64,000 nt of DNA, taken from contig JAFTHZ010000015.1 in NCBI GenBank assembly GCA_017457155.1, positions 152,151 through 216,150 on the forward strand, read 5' to 3'. This stretch comes from Ruminococcus sp. (GTDB taxonomy: Bacteria > Bacillota > Clostridia > Oscillospirales > Acutalibacteraceae). Positions within the stretch are counted from its first letter, which is position 1. Each line of letters starts with the position of its first letter. Made by a program: the position numbers and the translations under genes. The notes beneath the pieces are model-generated. The model made no database searches. It was not told the DNA's origin and saw nothing but the letters and a program-made list of their open reading frames with translations. Shown here one piece after another: positions 16,647-25,001 of the stretch.

Positions 16647-18569
16647 TCAGATAGCTTCTCCGATGGGAGTCTTAACACTGAGACCTGCAACGTACTTCTG
16701 AATTGCAGTTGCATCCTTAACGTTAACCTCGCCATCCAGGTTAGCATCAGCACACTTGGCTGCTGCCTCGGAGAATGCGGGCTCAAGACCTGCAGCAACC
16801 TTCTGGATAAGGGTTGCGTCCTTAACGTTAACGATCTCGTTAAGGCTTGCATCACCGAGATAGTAGATAGTACCGGGGGTGCCGGGGTTGTCAGGCTGTG
16901 TAGGCTGGGTCTGTGTGGGCTGAGGCTGTGTAGGCTGGGGCTGTGTGGGTGTGGGAGGTGTGGGTGTTGTGCCGCCGCCTGTGAGGAGCTTACCTACACG
17001 AGCGAAGGGAACGCTGATGTTGTCCTCGTCACTCTTCTCAAAGCTGTTGTGCTCCTGAGAATTCTCACCATCATCCAGGTGTGCCTGATCGGTCATGCAA
17101 AGGTCGCCGGGAAGACAATCCATAGGAGACTTACCCATTGTTGCTACGAGCATAACACCGATACCGTTGCTCTCAACATCGTTTACAGTAATGCCAAGCT
17201 CGCTGAAAGGAATAGAGAGCTCATAGAAGAAGTCCATTGTGGAAGACTTGTGACCCTTTGTGTTAAAGTCTACCCAGTCAGAAGACTCGTCCTGAATATC
17301 GCCATATACACGGCCATTATACTCGCCGTATGCGCCGTTTATGCCGTATACGTTATCGCTGAGGATACCAAGACCGTAGTCCATTGTGATCTTGGAGCTG
17401 GATCTGTCGAGAATCTCAACAGGGTTCAGACCTGTGCTGTCGCCGCCATATACCCAGGGACCGTTGCCGCCCTTGGTGTTGATGGAGATGAGCTTGTTGA
17501 AGCTGCTGTCAAATGTCATACCGGAGTTCCAGATTGTACCGCCGGTTGTGAGAGCACCCTTGTTGCCGATTGCTGTGTCTGTGTCGCCTGTGTCAACAGC
17601 AATAAAGAAGGGAAGCTCCTGAGTCTGCCAGAGAACACCCTGAGACAGAGGATAGTTGTCGTTAGGAGCAACGACGTCCTGTACGTTTGTCATCTCCCAC
17701 ATGAGATAGAGGTTGCTGTCATCGTATGCAGCATAGAGTGCATACAGGTCGATACCTACCTCGTACATGGAGTTGGGACGATATACACGGGGATCGTCGT
17801 TAGCTGTACCCTGTGCGATGAGCATGGAGCTGTTCCAGTCAGAGAGAGAGCCGTCTACAGAGATAGAAGCCTTCTTACCAACCTGACCGTCGGGGTTAGT
17901 TGAATAGTAACCGCCCAGTGCACCGGAGGTTGCACCGCCGCTGCTGGAAGAAGAGGGATCCTTCTTTGTATATGTAGCGGTGGATGTAGTTGTGCCAACG
18001 CTGTTGGTTGCGCTTACAAAGAGAGTGGTTGTGCCGCCGACTGCTGTGGATGCACCAAGAGTAACATCAGCACTGTTTGTGAAGGAAACCTTGCTGCCGC
18101 CATCAACAGTGTAGTATGCAGAGTCTGCATCAGAAACTGTGATGTGAACAGAGAGAGTCTCTGTCTTGAAGGAAGCGCCGTCCTTTACGCTGATGGTAAC
18201 CATGGGAGCCTTGGGGCCAACGCTGTACTCTGACCATGTGCCCATGGAGAGATCATACAGCATGCCTGAGCCGGGGTATACCAGATCTGCAGTCTGAGAG
18301 CTGCCGTTGTTGAAGATAACGTTTGCGAATGACTTGGAGGGAGTATAGGAATAGATACCATCCTCAACAAAAGTCATCTTTGTGCCGGGCCAGGCAACGT
18401 CCTGGTCGGATGCAGAGTTCCACATATAGCAGTTGGGAACGCCGTAGGTGGAGGGAACTTTGACATAAACTGTGTCCCCTGCTGCTGATACCGTGATGGT
18501 TGCAATTGTGCCGCCGACAAGCAGCAGAAGTGCAAGCAACAATGAAATGATTTTCTTTGATGTTTTCAT
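16647..18569 (-). CDS. Sas6-like secreted starch-binding protein: CBM26 - Ig - CBM74 - dockerin
   Basis: 640-aa exported protein. Signal peptide (about 1-29), a CBM26-like starch-binding module with aromatic residues (about 31-115: YMWNS, WPGTKM), an Ig/CHB_HEX-like domain (about 120-202), a roughly 320-residue CBM74 (about 218-540; ISVDGSLSDWNSSM, YALYAAYDDSNLYLMWEM, SFEKSDEDN), a Pro/Thr/Gln linker, and a dockerin (about 578-640) whose two calcium loops read DASLNEIVNVKD and DANLDGEVNVKD. R. bromii Sas6 has this order and binds single- and double-helical starch in the amylosome. No catalytic domain is present: it is an adhesion/targeting subunit that would plug into a cohesin elsewhere. Monocistronic, ending in a strong terminator. 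Confidence 0.88.
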   Translation of the reverse strand: MKTSKKIISLLLALLLLVGGTIATITVSAAGDTVYVKVPSTYGVPNCYMWNSASDQDVAWPGTKMTFVEDGIYSYTPSKSFANVIFNNGSSQTADLVYPGSGMLYDLSMGTWSEYSVGPKAPMVTISVKDGASFKTETLSVHITVSDADSAYYTVDGGSKVSFTNSADVTLGASTAVGGTTTLFVSATNSVGTTTSTATYTKKDPSSSSSGGATSGALGGYYSTNPDGQVGKKASISVDGSLSDWNSSMLIAQGTANDDPRVYRPNSMYEVGIDLYALYAAYDDSNLYLMWEMTNVQDVVAPNDNYPLSQGVLWQTQELPFFIAVDTGDTDTAIGNKGALTTGGTIWNSGMTFDSSFNKLISINTKGGNGPWVYGGDSTGLNPVEILDRSSSKITMDYGLGILSDNVYGINGAYGEYNGRVYGDIQDESSDWVDFNTKGHKSSTMDFFYELSIPFSELGITVNDVESNGIGVMLVATMGKSPMDCLPGDLCMTDQAHLDDGENSQEHNSFEKSDEDNISVPFARVGKLLTGGGTTPTPPTPTQPQPTQPQPTQTQPTQPDNPGTPGTIYYLGDASLNEIVNVKDATLIQKVAAGLEPAFSEAAAKCADANLDGEVNVKDATAIQKYVAGLSVKTPIGEAI

Positions 18570-18737
18570 TTATAAAACCTCCTTATAATTTCATTATTAT
18601 GGTAACAGAACACGAGACATTTTTCAAGATAATTTTTACTAATACATATACAAAAGTTAAGAAACGGCAATTCACTTGTCCGAATCTGTACAGAGAGAGG
18701 TTTTTTCTCGCACAAAACCACATATTCTGCAAAAAAA

Positions 18738-18759
18738 ATCCTCCGAAAAAACGGAGGAT
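18738..18759 (-). terminator. Terminator after the two small genes
   Basis: Perfect 8-bp stem (ATCCTCCG / CGGAGGAT), followed on the minus strand by TTTTTTTTGC, 15 bases after the 28-aa gene. It supports that the small genes upstream are expressed. Confidence 0.85.
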
Positions 18760-18773
18760 AAAGGTATGTTCGG

Positions 18774-18860
18774 TCAGGGATTCTTCTGCTTCTTGATTTT
18801 GTAGATCTTCCGCAGGAAGAAGGATATGAATCGGGGATTGTCAAGCACTACTATCTTCAA
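18774..18860 (-). CDS. 28-aa basic small protein
   Basis: Short frame starting at a TTG (18860) with a perfect AGGAGG 8 bases upstream and ending before a strong terminator. The peptide begins MKIVVLDNPRFISFFL and is Lys-rich at its C-terminus (RKIYKIKKQKNP), giving a hydrophobic N-terminal half and a basic tail. It overlaps the end of the 47-aa gene by four bases (18857-18860), so the two are translationally coupled. Not recognised as a named family, although similar short 'IVV..P.F.S..LRKI.KIKK' peptides are familiar from clostridial genomes. A GTG one codon upstream is an alternative start. Confidence 0.6.
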   Translation of the reverse strand: MKIVVLDNPRFISFFLRKIYKIKKQKNP

Positions 18861-19000
18861 CACATTCGCCTCCTGAATATACAGCAGATTATGATTATGG
18901 TGATGGCTGCGACAACCACCACAAATTCATAGGGCATACAGCTGGCCACAAGCAGTCCCGCCGCAAATGATACGGCACACCTGGGAAATGGGTTTCTCAT
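18857..19000 (-). CDS. 47-aa small membrane protein
   Basis: Start ATG at 19000 (MRNPFPRCAVSF) with AGAGGTG upstream; a second in-frame ATG two codons earlier (19006) overlaps the site. It has two short hydrophobic stretches (about 8-22 and 26-42) separated by CMPYE and a basic end (RRRMC), so it is probably a double-pass small membrane protein. Coupled to the 28-aa gene by a four-base overlap and followed by a terminator. Divergent from the pseudouridine synthase. Function unknown; the tight pairing suggests a two-component small membrane unit. Confidence 0.6.
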   Translation of the reverse strand: MRNPFPRCAVSFAAGLLVASCMPYEFVVVVAAITIIIICCIFRRRMC

Positions 19001-19067
19001 CAGCATCACCTCTGAGATATACTATGAGACGAAGAAAAATGTGTTACATAAACTTGCCAAAAGAATA

Positions 19068-19096
19068 TTGAAAACACCCCTCCAAGCTGATATAAT
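19068..19096 (+). promoter_or_regulatory. Sigma-A promoter of the pseudouridine synthase gene
   Basis: TTGAAA (19068-19073), 17-base spacer, TATAAT (19091-19096), ending 26 bases before the chosen start codon at 19122. Its position argues against the longer frame starting at 19041. Confidence 0.85.
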
Positions 19097-19121
19097 ATAC
19101 CTCACAGGAAAGGCGAATGAT

Positions 19122-20072
19122 ATGAGAACTATTACCATCAACAAAAACGACGCTAATCAGAGGATGGACAAATTCCTGTCAAAAAGATTCAGGACTATGC
19201 CCAAATCCCTGATGTACAAATACATAAGAACCAAGTACATCAAGCTCAACGGAAAGAAGTGCTCTATTGACGATATACTCAGAGAAGGAGACGTGCTGAC
19301 TCTGTATATCAAGGACGAGTTCTTTGAGGCAAGATATGATGAATATGAATTCATGAAAGCTCCAAAGACTCTTTCTGTGATTTATGAGGATGAGAATCTG
19401 TTGATTCTTGACAAACCCGAAGGTGTGCTGGCTCATCCAGACAAAACCTATCACTTTGACTCTATGGTAGCAAGGGTACAGCACTATCTGTATGACAAAG
19501 GAGAATATGATCCAAAAAAGGAAAACTCCTTCTCCCCTGCTATGGCAAACAGACTGGACCGTAACACAGGAGGACTCATTATTGCCGCAAAGAACGCTGT
19601 GGCTCTCAAGGAGCTGAACAGGCTCATCAAAGAAAGGCTCATAAAGAAGCTGTACCTGTGCATCTGTGAAGGAAAACCCAAAAAGCCCTCGGGACTGCTT
19701 AAGGGCACTCTGACCAAGAATGAATCCAAAAACATAGTGAAAGTAAGCAAAAAATCTGACGAAGGCAAAGAGATTGCCACACAGTACAGAGTGATTGACT
19801 CATCAGGAAAATACTCCCTCATAGAAATAGACCTTCTCACAGGAAGAACCCACCAGATAAGAGCTCACATGGCATCTATCGGCTGCCCTCTGGCAGGAGA
19901 CACAAAGTATGGCGGACATCCCCTGAGGGTAAAAGGACACACAGGGCAGGCCCTGTACTCATACTGTCTGAGATTCTCTGAGATCGTGGACTCCCCTCTC
20001 AGCTATCTTTCAGGTAAGGAATTCAAAGCAAATAAAATATGGTTTGAAAAAGACGGAAAGGTCAACCTGTGA
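19122..20072 (+). CDS. RluC/RluD-family 23S rRNA pseudouridine synthase
   Basis: 316-aa RNA pseudouridine synthase: N-terminal S4 RNA-binding domain (about 1-75), then the RluA-type catalytic domain with the catalytic Asp in ANRLDRNTGG, followed by the family motifs LLTGRTHQIRAH and PLAGDTKYGG. It isomerises uridines in 23S rRNA; RluC versus RluD site specificity cannot be told from sequence. Start ATG 19122 has AGGAAAGG upstream and sits 26 bases after a consensus promoter. A terminator overlaps the stop codon region. Confidence 0.92.
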   Translation: MRTITINKNDANQRMDKFLSKRFRTMPKSLMYKYIRTKYIKLNGKKCSIDDILREGDVLTLYIKDEFFEARYDEYEFMKAPKTLSVIYEDENLLILDKPEGVLAHPDKTYHFDSMVARVQHYLYDKGEYDPKKENSFSPAMANRLDRNTGGLIIAAKNAVALKELNRLIKERLIKKLYLCICEGKPKKPSGLLKGTLTKNESKNIVKVSKKSDEGKEIATQYRVIDSSGKYSLIEIDLLTGRTHQIRAHMASIGCPLAGDTKYGGHPLRVKGHTGQALYSYCLRFSEIVDSPLSYLSGKEFKANKIWFEKDGKVNL

Positions 20073-20089
20073 CCTCTCCGTCTTTATTT
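20049..20089 (+). terminator. Terminator overlapping the end of the pseudouridine synthase gene
   Basis: Stem AAAGACGGA(a)AGGTCA / TGACCT(c)TCCGTCTTT with a 5-base loop, followed by TATTTTTAC. The left arm and loop lie in the last codons of the gene. Confidence 0.75.
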
Positions 20090-20923
20090 TTACTTATTAT
20101 TAATTGTCAGAAATGCTGCCATGGTTCCCCGTTTGCCAGCTGTAGCGCGATGAGACCAGAGAAGGTCACTGTTGCATCGGGTGCACAGGTCGCTGATGAC
20201 AATATTCTCCTCCCTGACACCACAGCGCAGGAGAATCAGTTTGTTTGCGAGTGCCAGGTCAACGAGGAATTTGCCTTCCTGTTTGTCAGGGGTCACAACC
20301 TTGCTGTCAGGGCCAAAAAGCTTTCTGAACTCATTGGCACAATCAAGACTCACCTGATAGCAACACCTGCCGATAACGGGACCTATGGCACAAACCAGGT
20401 CCTCAGGAGAGGTTCCGAACTGCTCCTGCATACGGAGCACAACGTTTCGGGAGATTTCTCCCACTGTCCCGCGCCATCCTGCATGGGCAAGACCCACAGC
20501 CTTTTTGCAGGTATCCACAAAGAAAACAGGAGTACAATCTGCATAGTAGGTCACAAGGGTAACTTCAGGGTCGTTTGTGATAAGGGCGTCCACAGAAAGT
20601 ATGTCCTTGGGTTTATAGATGCCGACACCTGCATTCTCTGAGGTGACAGTTCTGACTACTGTCTCATGAACCTGAGCAGAAGCTGTCAATGACTCATAGT
20701 CAAATCCTGCTGCTGCACACAGGCGCTTGTAGTTCTCTGTCACGTTCTCTTCCGGGTCTCCCCTGCCAAATGAGAGATTCATAGAGGTAAACTCCCCCTG
20801 AGAAACTCCCCCCAGTCGGGTTGAAAAAGCATGGCGGATAAAGCCTATGTCGCAAAGTCGGTTATATGTGAGATAAGGCACATCTCCTCCGTGAAGGGTC
20901 ATGGTCCTTGAATCTATATTCAT
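20090..20923 (-). CDS. pgeF: Peptidoglycan editing factor PgeF / YfiH-family (laccase-domain) protein
   Basis: 277-aa member of the multi-copper-polyphenol-oxidoreductase-like (DUF152/YfiH) family. E. coli YfiH removes mis-incorporated L-Ser from UDP-MurNAc, and family members also show purine nucleoside phosphorylase/adenosine deaminase activity. Zn-ligand motifs visible: ADCTPVFF, GLAHAGWRGT (His) and the C-terminal ISDLCTRCNSDLLWSHRA with Cys and His. The ATG at 20923 has GGAGGTG 6 bases upstream; an ATG seven codons earlier does not. Convergent with the pseudouridine synthase. Confidence 0.92.
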   Translation of the reverse strand: MNIDSRTMTLHGGDVPYLTYNRLCDIGFIRHAFSTRLGGVSQGEFTSMNLSFGRGDPEENVTENYKRLCAAAGFDYESLTASAQVHETVVRTVTSENAGVGIYKPKDILSVDALITNDPEVTLVTYYADCTPVFFVDTCKKAVGLAHAGWRGTVGEISRNVVLRMQEQFGTSPEDLVCAIGPVIGRCCYQVSLDCANEFRKLFGPDSKVVTPDKQEGKFLVDLALANKLILLRCGVREENIVISDLCTRCNSDLLWSHRATAGKRGTMAAFLTINNK

Positions 20924-21032
20924 AAAAGCACCTCCAAGTCTCATTTATTATATATTAAAATAACTTGCAAAACAATAATATTCATGATAAAATTTATATG
21001 AATATTCACACAGGAAGATTCGGGAGGTCAGC

Positions 21033-21251
21033 ATGTTCAGAAAGAAGACTGCATTTTTCGGAAACAATATCCCCCACAGCTGTGACTACTGTCAGAACTG
21101 TGTTGTGGAAGGCGGAAAAAATTTCTGCCGATATAAAAAATCCATCAATAAAAAAGGCAAGTGTTCAAAATTTGAATACAATCCTGTTATGAGAAAGGTT
21201 GCCCCTCCCAAAGCTCTGGAGAAATTTGACGAAAAAGACTTTTCTCTGTAA
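21033..21251 (+). CDS. 72-aa conserved cysteine-rich protein
   Basis: Small basic cytoplasmic protein with six Cys, four in the segment HSCDYCQNC...FC, then a Lys-rich stretch (YKKSINKKGKCSKFEY). The spacing C-x2-C-x2-C-x9-C-x11-C suggests a metal site. Good GGGAGGT site 6 bases before the ATG at 21033 and a strong terminator after the stop support a real gene. I recognise this kind of protein from clostridial genomes only as hypothetical; a function cannot be given. Confidence 0.75.
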   Translation: MFRKKTAFFGNNIPHSCDYCQNCVVEGGKNFCRYKKSINKKGKCSKFEYNPVMRKVAPPKALEKFDEKDFSL

Positions 21252-21262
21252 TACTCAAAACA

Positions 21263-21302
21263 AAAAGCCTTCCCCGCAGCATCTGCAACGGGAAAGGCTT
21301 TT
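21263..21302. terminator. Bidirectional terminator
   Basis: Stem AAAAGCCTT(c)CCCG / CGGG(a)AAGGCTTTT with a 12-base loop; T-tracts on both strands. It serves the Cys-rich gene (+) and the sigma-region-4 gene (-). Confidence 0.85.
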
Positions 21303-21341
21303 CTTTTTTTTTGCTACATACAATCTGCCCAAAGAGCATCA

Positions 21342-21632
21342 TCAATAGTAGCTGGCGATATGACGAAGCTTGTCCTTTGCCCGTCGGATATGACGGGTGA
21401 CGGTTGAGGGATTGACTGACAGAGAAGCTGCTATGTCCTTCATCTTCCGACCTTTGAGATAGTGCTCTTCGATACAAAGTCTCTGTAGCTCTGTCAGCTC
21501 GGTAGAAATAGCCTTCTTGATTATAGACAACATCCTACTTCTATCGGAGGAATTACATCCTCCCGAAACATAGCTAAGGTATGATGCCAGTTCGTACTGA
21601 AAGTCCTCTTTCATAACAATACTACGCCGCAT
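21342..21632 (-). CDS. Sigma-70 region 4-like HTH protein
   Basis: 96-aa protein whose C-terminal half is a sigma region 4 type helix-turn-helix: LTELQRLCIEEHYLKGRK then MKDIAASLSVNPSTVTRHIRRAKDKL. There is no region 2, so it is not a complete sigma factor; it resembles phage ArpU/late-regulator type proteins or small sigma-like regulators. The ATG at 21632 has AGGAGAG 8 bases upstream and overlaps the upstream gene by 11 bases. The target genes are unknown. Followed by a bidirectional terminator. Confidence 0.7.
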   Translation of the reverse strand: MRRSIVMKEDFQYELASYLSYVSGGCNSSDRSRMLSIIKKAISTELTELQRLCIEEHYLKGRKMKDIAASLSVNPSTVTRHIRRAKDKLRHIASYY

Positions 21633-21840
21633 TCTTCGCACTCTCCTTTGCTTTGAGCGCCAGGTGAGCACCTGTGTTTATGCACTCATAGTAGATTGTG
21701 CGCAACATGGAGATCATATTCTCTGTTGTGCGGTACTTGTCAGCCGGAACCGAGCTGAGTGAATCCTTGAGCCTGGAGATATTCCTCAAAACCTTCTCCG
21801 CTTCTTCATAATACTCCTGTGACCACTTCAAATAATCCAT
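21622..21840 (-). CDS. 72-aa helical protein paired with the sigma-like HTH protein
   Basis: Small predicted helical protein (MDYLKWSQEYYEEAEKVL, then a second helix with ENMISMLRTIYYECINTG), resembling the phage-type helical partners often found just before sigma-region-4 regulators. The frame is open to 21993, but a -10-like TATAGT lies next to that upstream ATG and family-like sequence starts at the ATG at 21840, so I start there; AAAGGA lies 12 bases upstream, a little far. Overlaps the downstream gene by 11 bases. Function unknown; it could be an anti-sigma or co-regulator (speculative). Confidence 0.5.
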   Translation of the reverse strand: MDYLKWSQEYYEEAEKVLRNISRLKDSLSSVPADKYRTTENMISMLRTIYYECINTGAHLALKAKESAKNAA

Positions 21841-22072
21841 CTTTTTTTCATATCCTTTCGTCAGGCGAAGGAGCTGAAAACAAAAGGATATAGATCCTGC
21901 ATAGTTCAGTATCATTCGCCAATCTTCATACTCATAACAAATTGGGGCCGTATTCGTTATATTTGAGTGGTAAATGGGAATTTCATTCACCATGTACTAT
22001 ACTAACAGATATTTTTGGAAATTTCAAGTGTTTTTCGAAATTTTGTTCGGTTTTTTTGAAAAACATAAAAAT

Positions 22073-22098
22073 CCGTCGCAGATTCTCATCTACGACGG
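22073..22098 (-). terminator. Terminator after the exonuclease gene
   Basis: 11-bp stem (CCGTCGTAGAT / ATCTGCGACGG, one G-U on the minus strand), GAGA loop, followed by ATTTTTATG. Confidence 0.85.
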
Positions 22099-22107
22099 TG
22101 ATAAACA

Positions 22108-22986
22108 TCAGCTATTATCAGTTGAGCCTGAATCCTCTTTTTCCTCGGGATTTGGCCGCACTATTTTTTTTGAGAAGACTATGCCTTCGTACTTCTGCTT
22201 GACAAATACCTGTCCTGCAAAATCCTTTTTACACTCGGGACACACGAAGAACGCCTTGAAGCAGCGACTCTTAACGTTCCACTTTGTCTTCTGGACGCAG
22301 CGGACACCGCACTCCGGGCAATCAAAGAACATCTTACTTCTGTCAACAAGAGGGCTTTTCAGGTCGGTTATCATTTTAGTTTTGAAGGTTAGCTTGCGAT
22401 AGAACTCATCATCTGTTGTATCCTCCACAAACTCATCAAAAACAGGTTTGCGGTAGATCTTCTTCATACACAAGAAACTCAGCTGTGCATCAGCCAGCGC
22501 ACGATGCTGCTCTCCGCTGTGCTCAATATTCATAAGCTCTGCGCAGGTAGAAAGTCCCAGCTGACGAGAAGCACTGCCCACACCCAGACGATGTTCGCAA
22601 TAGCTCTGAAGGTCACAGTACGAGGTCATGAAGCTGAGCTTGCCCTCACCGGAAAAGTACTGCTGATTATCAAGCAAAGCAAGCAAATCGGATGTGCTCC
22701 AGGTCAAGAGGGTACTGTCCCCCAAAAACTCGGCAAACAGCGTCAAAACCTGAGTAAAGTTATACTCGGCACTGCGAAGCTCCTCAAAGGTCATATTTGT
22801 CAGCTTCTTCACATAAGGGTTCATAAACTTGCCTATGGAAGGTCTGACCAGCATAGAGAAGCTATCGATGACCTGCATATTGTCATCGATTTTCACTGCG
22901 CCAAATTCAAATATCTCGTTGATATGCTTCTTGAGTTTCTTGCTGTATGCTGCATTCCACTCAAGATCGAGAATAACATAACTCAT
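22108..22986 (-). CDS. DEDDh 3'-5' exonuclease with C-terminal zinc ribbon
   Basis: 292-aa protein. Residues 1-180 form an exonuclease (RNase T/DnaQ-like, KapD/ERI-1 type): Exo I DLEWN (D7, E9), an Exo II Asp in the STSDLLAL region, and Exo III HRALADA. The C-terminus (about 222-290) has a Cys2/Cys2 zinc ribbon (CPECGVRC ... CPECKKD) not found in the basic exonuclease. Likely acts on RNA or DNA 3' ends. Its start overlaps the typA stop by ATGA, so it is translated from the typA transcript. Confidence 0.82.
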   Translation of the reverse strand: MSYVILDLEWNAAYSKKLKKHINEIFEFGAVKIDDNMQVIDSFSMLVRPSIGKFMNPYVKKLTNMTFEELRSAEYNFTQVLTLFAEFLGDSTLLTWSTSDLLALLDNQQYFSGEGKLSFMTSYCDLQSYCEHRLGVGSASRQLGLSTCAELMNIEHSGEQHRALADAQLSFLCMKKIYRKPVFDEFVEDTTDDEFYRKLTFKTKMITDLKSPLVDRSKMFFDCPECGVRCVQKTKWNVKSRCFKAFFVCPECKKDFAGQVFVKQKYEGIVFSKKIVRPNPEEKEDSGSTDNS

Positions 22987-24803
22987 TTACGAAAAGCCTT
23001 CTTCATTCTAAGTTCTTTTGACAGGATGGTTTTTCTCATACGGATAGACTGGGGAGTTACCTCAACAAGCTCATCATCAGCAATAAACTCAAGACACTGC
23101 TCCAGAGAAAGAATAGTGGGAGGAGTCAGCTTGAGTGCGTCATCTGAGCCTGAGGCACGGGTGTTTGTCATATGCTTGCGCTTGCAGACGTTGACGGTCA
23201 TATCGTCAGACTTGGGGTTTTCGCCAACTATCATTCCCTCGTAAACCTCAACACCGGGTCCGATGAAAAGTCGGCCACGCTCCTGTGCCTGATAGAGTCC
23301 GTAGGCAACGCTGTCTCCTGACTCATGAGCAATAAGGGAGCCTTTGTGGCGGGTTATGATCTCGCCCTTTGAGGGTTCATAGGAATCGAAAACGCTGTTC
23401 ATAATGCCGTTTCCGTTGGTATCTGTGAGGAACTCGGGTCTGTAGCCCATAAGTCCGCGGGAAGGAATACGGAACTCGATATGAGTCATAGCACCCTCAC
23501 CACGGGATCCCATGTTGACCAGCTCTGCCTTACGGCTTCCCAGCTTCTCCATAACGGGTCCCACATAGTCGGCAGGCACCTCGATCATCAGATACTCCAT
23601 GGGCTCACAAAGTACTCCGTCGATGGTCTTGGTGATAACCTGAGGACGGGAAACCTGAAACTCGTATCCCTCGCGACGCATGGTCTCAATGAGAATGGAC
23701 AGATGAAGCTCGCCTCTGCCCGAAACCTTGAAGGTATCGGTAGAGTCTGTCTCCTCCACACGCATGGCAACGTTGGTCTCTATCTCCTTGTAGAGTCTGT
23801 CACGAAGGTTACGGGAGGTAACAAACTTGCCCTCTCTGCCTGCAAAGGGGCTGTTGTTGACAATAAAGTTCATAGAAACAGTGGGCTCATCTATCTTGAT
23901 GAAAGGCAAAGGCTCCACTACATCTGTGCCACAGATAGTTTCTCCGATATTGATATCGCCGATTCCGCTGACACAAACAATGTCGCCGACTGTGGCGCTT
24001 GAGGTCTCTACTCTTGCAAGGCCCTCAAACTCGTAGAGTTTCTGGATCTTAACACGCTTCTGGGAGCCGTCTGCGCTGCAAAGCACAGCCTGCTGACCTG
24101 AGGTTACGCTGCCGCGCTCTACTCGACCGATGCCGATTCGGCCTACGTACTCGTCATAATCAATGTTTGAGAGAAGCAGCTGAAGTCCGCCATCGGGGTC
24201 ACCCTCGGGTGCGGGAATCTCTTCTACAATTTTCTCAAACAGGGGCTTCATATCTGTTCCCTTTTCGTTATAATCAAGCATAGCATATCCCTCGCGGGCG
24301 GATGCGTAAACAACAGGGAACTCCAGCTGATCGTCGTCTGCACCAAGCTCGATGAACAAGTCAAGAACCTCATCGATTACCTCTTCGGGACGTGCACCGG
24401 TACGATCGATCTTGTTGACAACAACCACTACCTTCTTCTTCAGGCCCAAAGCTTTCTTGAGAACAAAGCGGGTCTGGGGCATACAGCCCTCAAAGGCATC
24501 AACAAGCAAGAGAACTCCGTCAACCATCATCAGGATACGCTCAACCTCGCCACCGAAGTCTGCGTGTCCGGGAGTGTCCACGATGTTAATTCTGACGTCG
24601 TCATGCATAACGGCTGTATTCTTTGAGAGGATTGTGATTCCACGCTCTCTCTCCAGATCATTTGAATCCATCACTCGCTCGGCGACAACCTCGTTTTTTC
24701 TGAAGATACCGCTCTGCTTCAGCAGCTGGTCAACAAGGGTTGTTTTGCCGTGGTCAACGTGGGCAATTATAGCTACATTCCTGAGTTTTTCGTTTTTTGA
24801 CAC
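22983..24803 (-). CDS. typA: Ribosome-associated GTPase TypA/BipA
   Basis: 606-aa translational GTPase of the EF-G-like class that binds the ribosome and assists 50S assembly and stress/cold adaptation. G1 AHVDHGKTT (14-22), G2 RGITI, G3 DTPGHADF, G4 NKID, then domain II and the BipA-specific C-terminal domain (RSMGYRPEFL region: GLMGYRPEFLTDTNG). Normal length. First gene of a two-gene unit with the exonuclease; divergent from the aconitase operon. Confidence 0.97.
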   Translation of the reverse strand: MSKNEKLRNVAIIAHVDHGKTTLVDQLLKQSGIFRKNEVVAERVMDSNDLERERGITILSKNTAVMHDDVRINIVDTPGHADFGGEVERILMMVDGVLLLVDAFEGCMPQTRFVLKKALGLKKKVVVVVNKIDRTGARPEEVIDEVLDLFIELGADDDQLEFPVVYASAREGYAMLDYNEKGTDMKPLFEKIVEEIPAPEGDPDGGLQLLLSNIDYDEYVGRIGIGRVERGSVTSGQQAVLCSADGSQKRVKIQKLYEFEGLARVETSSATVGDIVCVSGIGDINIGETICGTDVVEPLPFIKIDEPTVSMNFIVNNSPFAGREGKFVTSRNLRDRLYKEIETNVAMRVEETDSTDTFKVSGRGELHLSILIETMRREGYEFQVSRPQVITKTIDGVLCEPMEYLMIEVPADYVGPVMEKLGSRKAELVNMGSRGEGAMTHIEFRIPSRGLMGYRPEFLTDTNGNGIMNSVFDSYEPSKGEIITRHKGSLIAHESGDSVAYGLYQAQERGRLFIGPGVEVYEGMIVGENPKSDDMTVNVCKRKHMTNTRASGSDDALKLTPPTILSLEQCLEFIADDELVEVTPQSIRMRKTILSKELRMKKAFRK

Positions 24804-24934
24804 AATATCATATCCTTACATAAAATTCCAATATAGGATTATAACACAATGCGACATAAAATACTATGGTAATATTATATGAAAATTATACCTTATAAGG
24901 CTTGTATATTAGCTTTGGAGAGAATGTTTTATTC

Positions 24935-24963
24935 TTTACATTCAACTTCTGTTGTTGTATAAT
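24935..24963 (+). promoter_or_regulatory. Sigma-A promoter of acn-icd-rex
   Basis: TTTACA (24935-24940), 17-base spacer, TATAAT (24958-24963), 38 bases before the aconitase start. I do not see a clear Rex operator overlapping it. Confidence 0.8.
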
Positions 24964-25001
24964 ATATAAGTATTTTTATCATTTATTAAGGAGGAATCCG
25001 T

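Noticed and set aside
17049-17903. 284-codon open frame on the plus strand inside the Sas6-like gene
   Set aside because: Antisense shadow of a real gene with clear domains on the other strand; no ribosome-binding site or family resemblance.
18566-18844. 92-codon minus-strand frame over the Sas6-like gene start
   Set aside because: Runs through the terminator at 18738 and into the start of another gene in a different frame; no ribosome-binding site.
21342-21840. Prophage remnant
   Set aside because: No integrase, capsid, tail or attachment-site repeats in the surroundings; both flanks are housekeeping genes.
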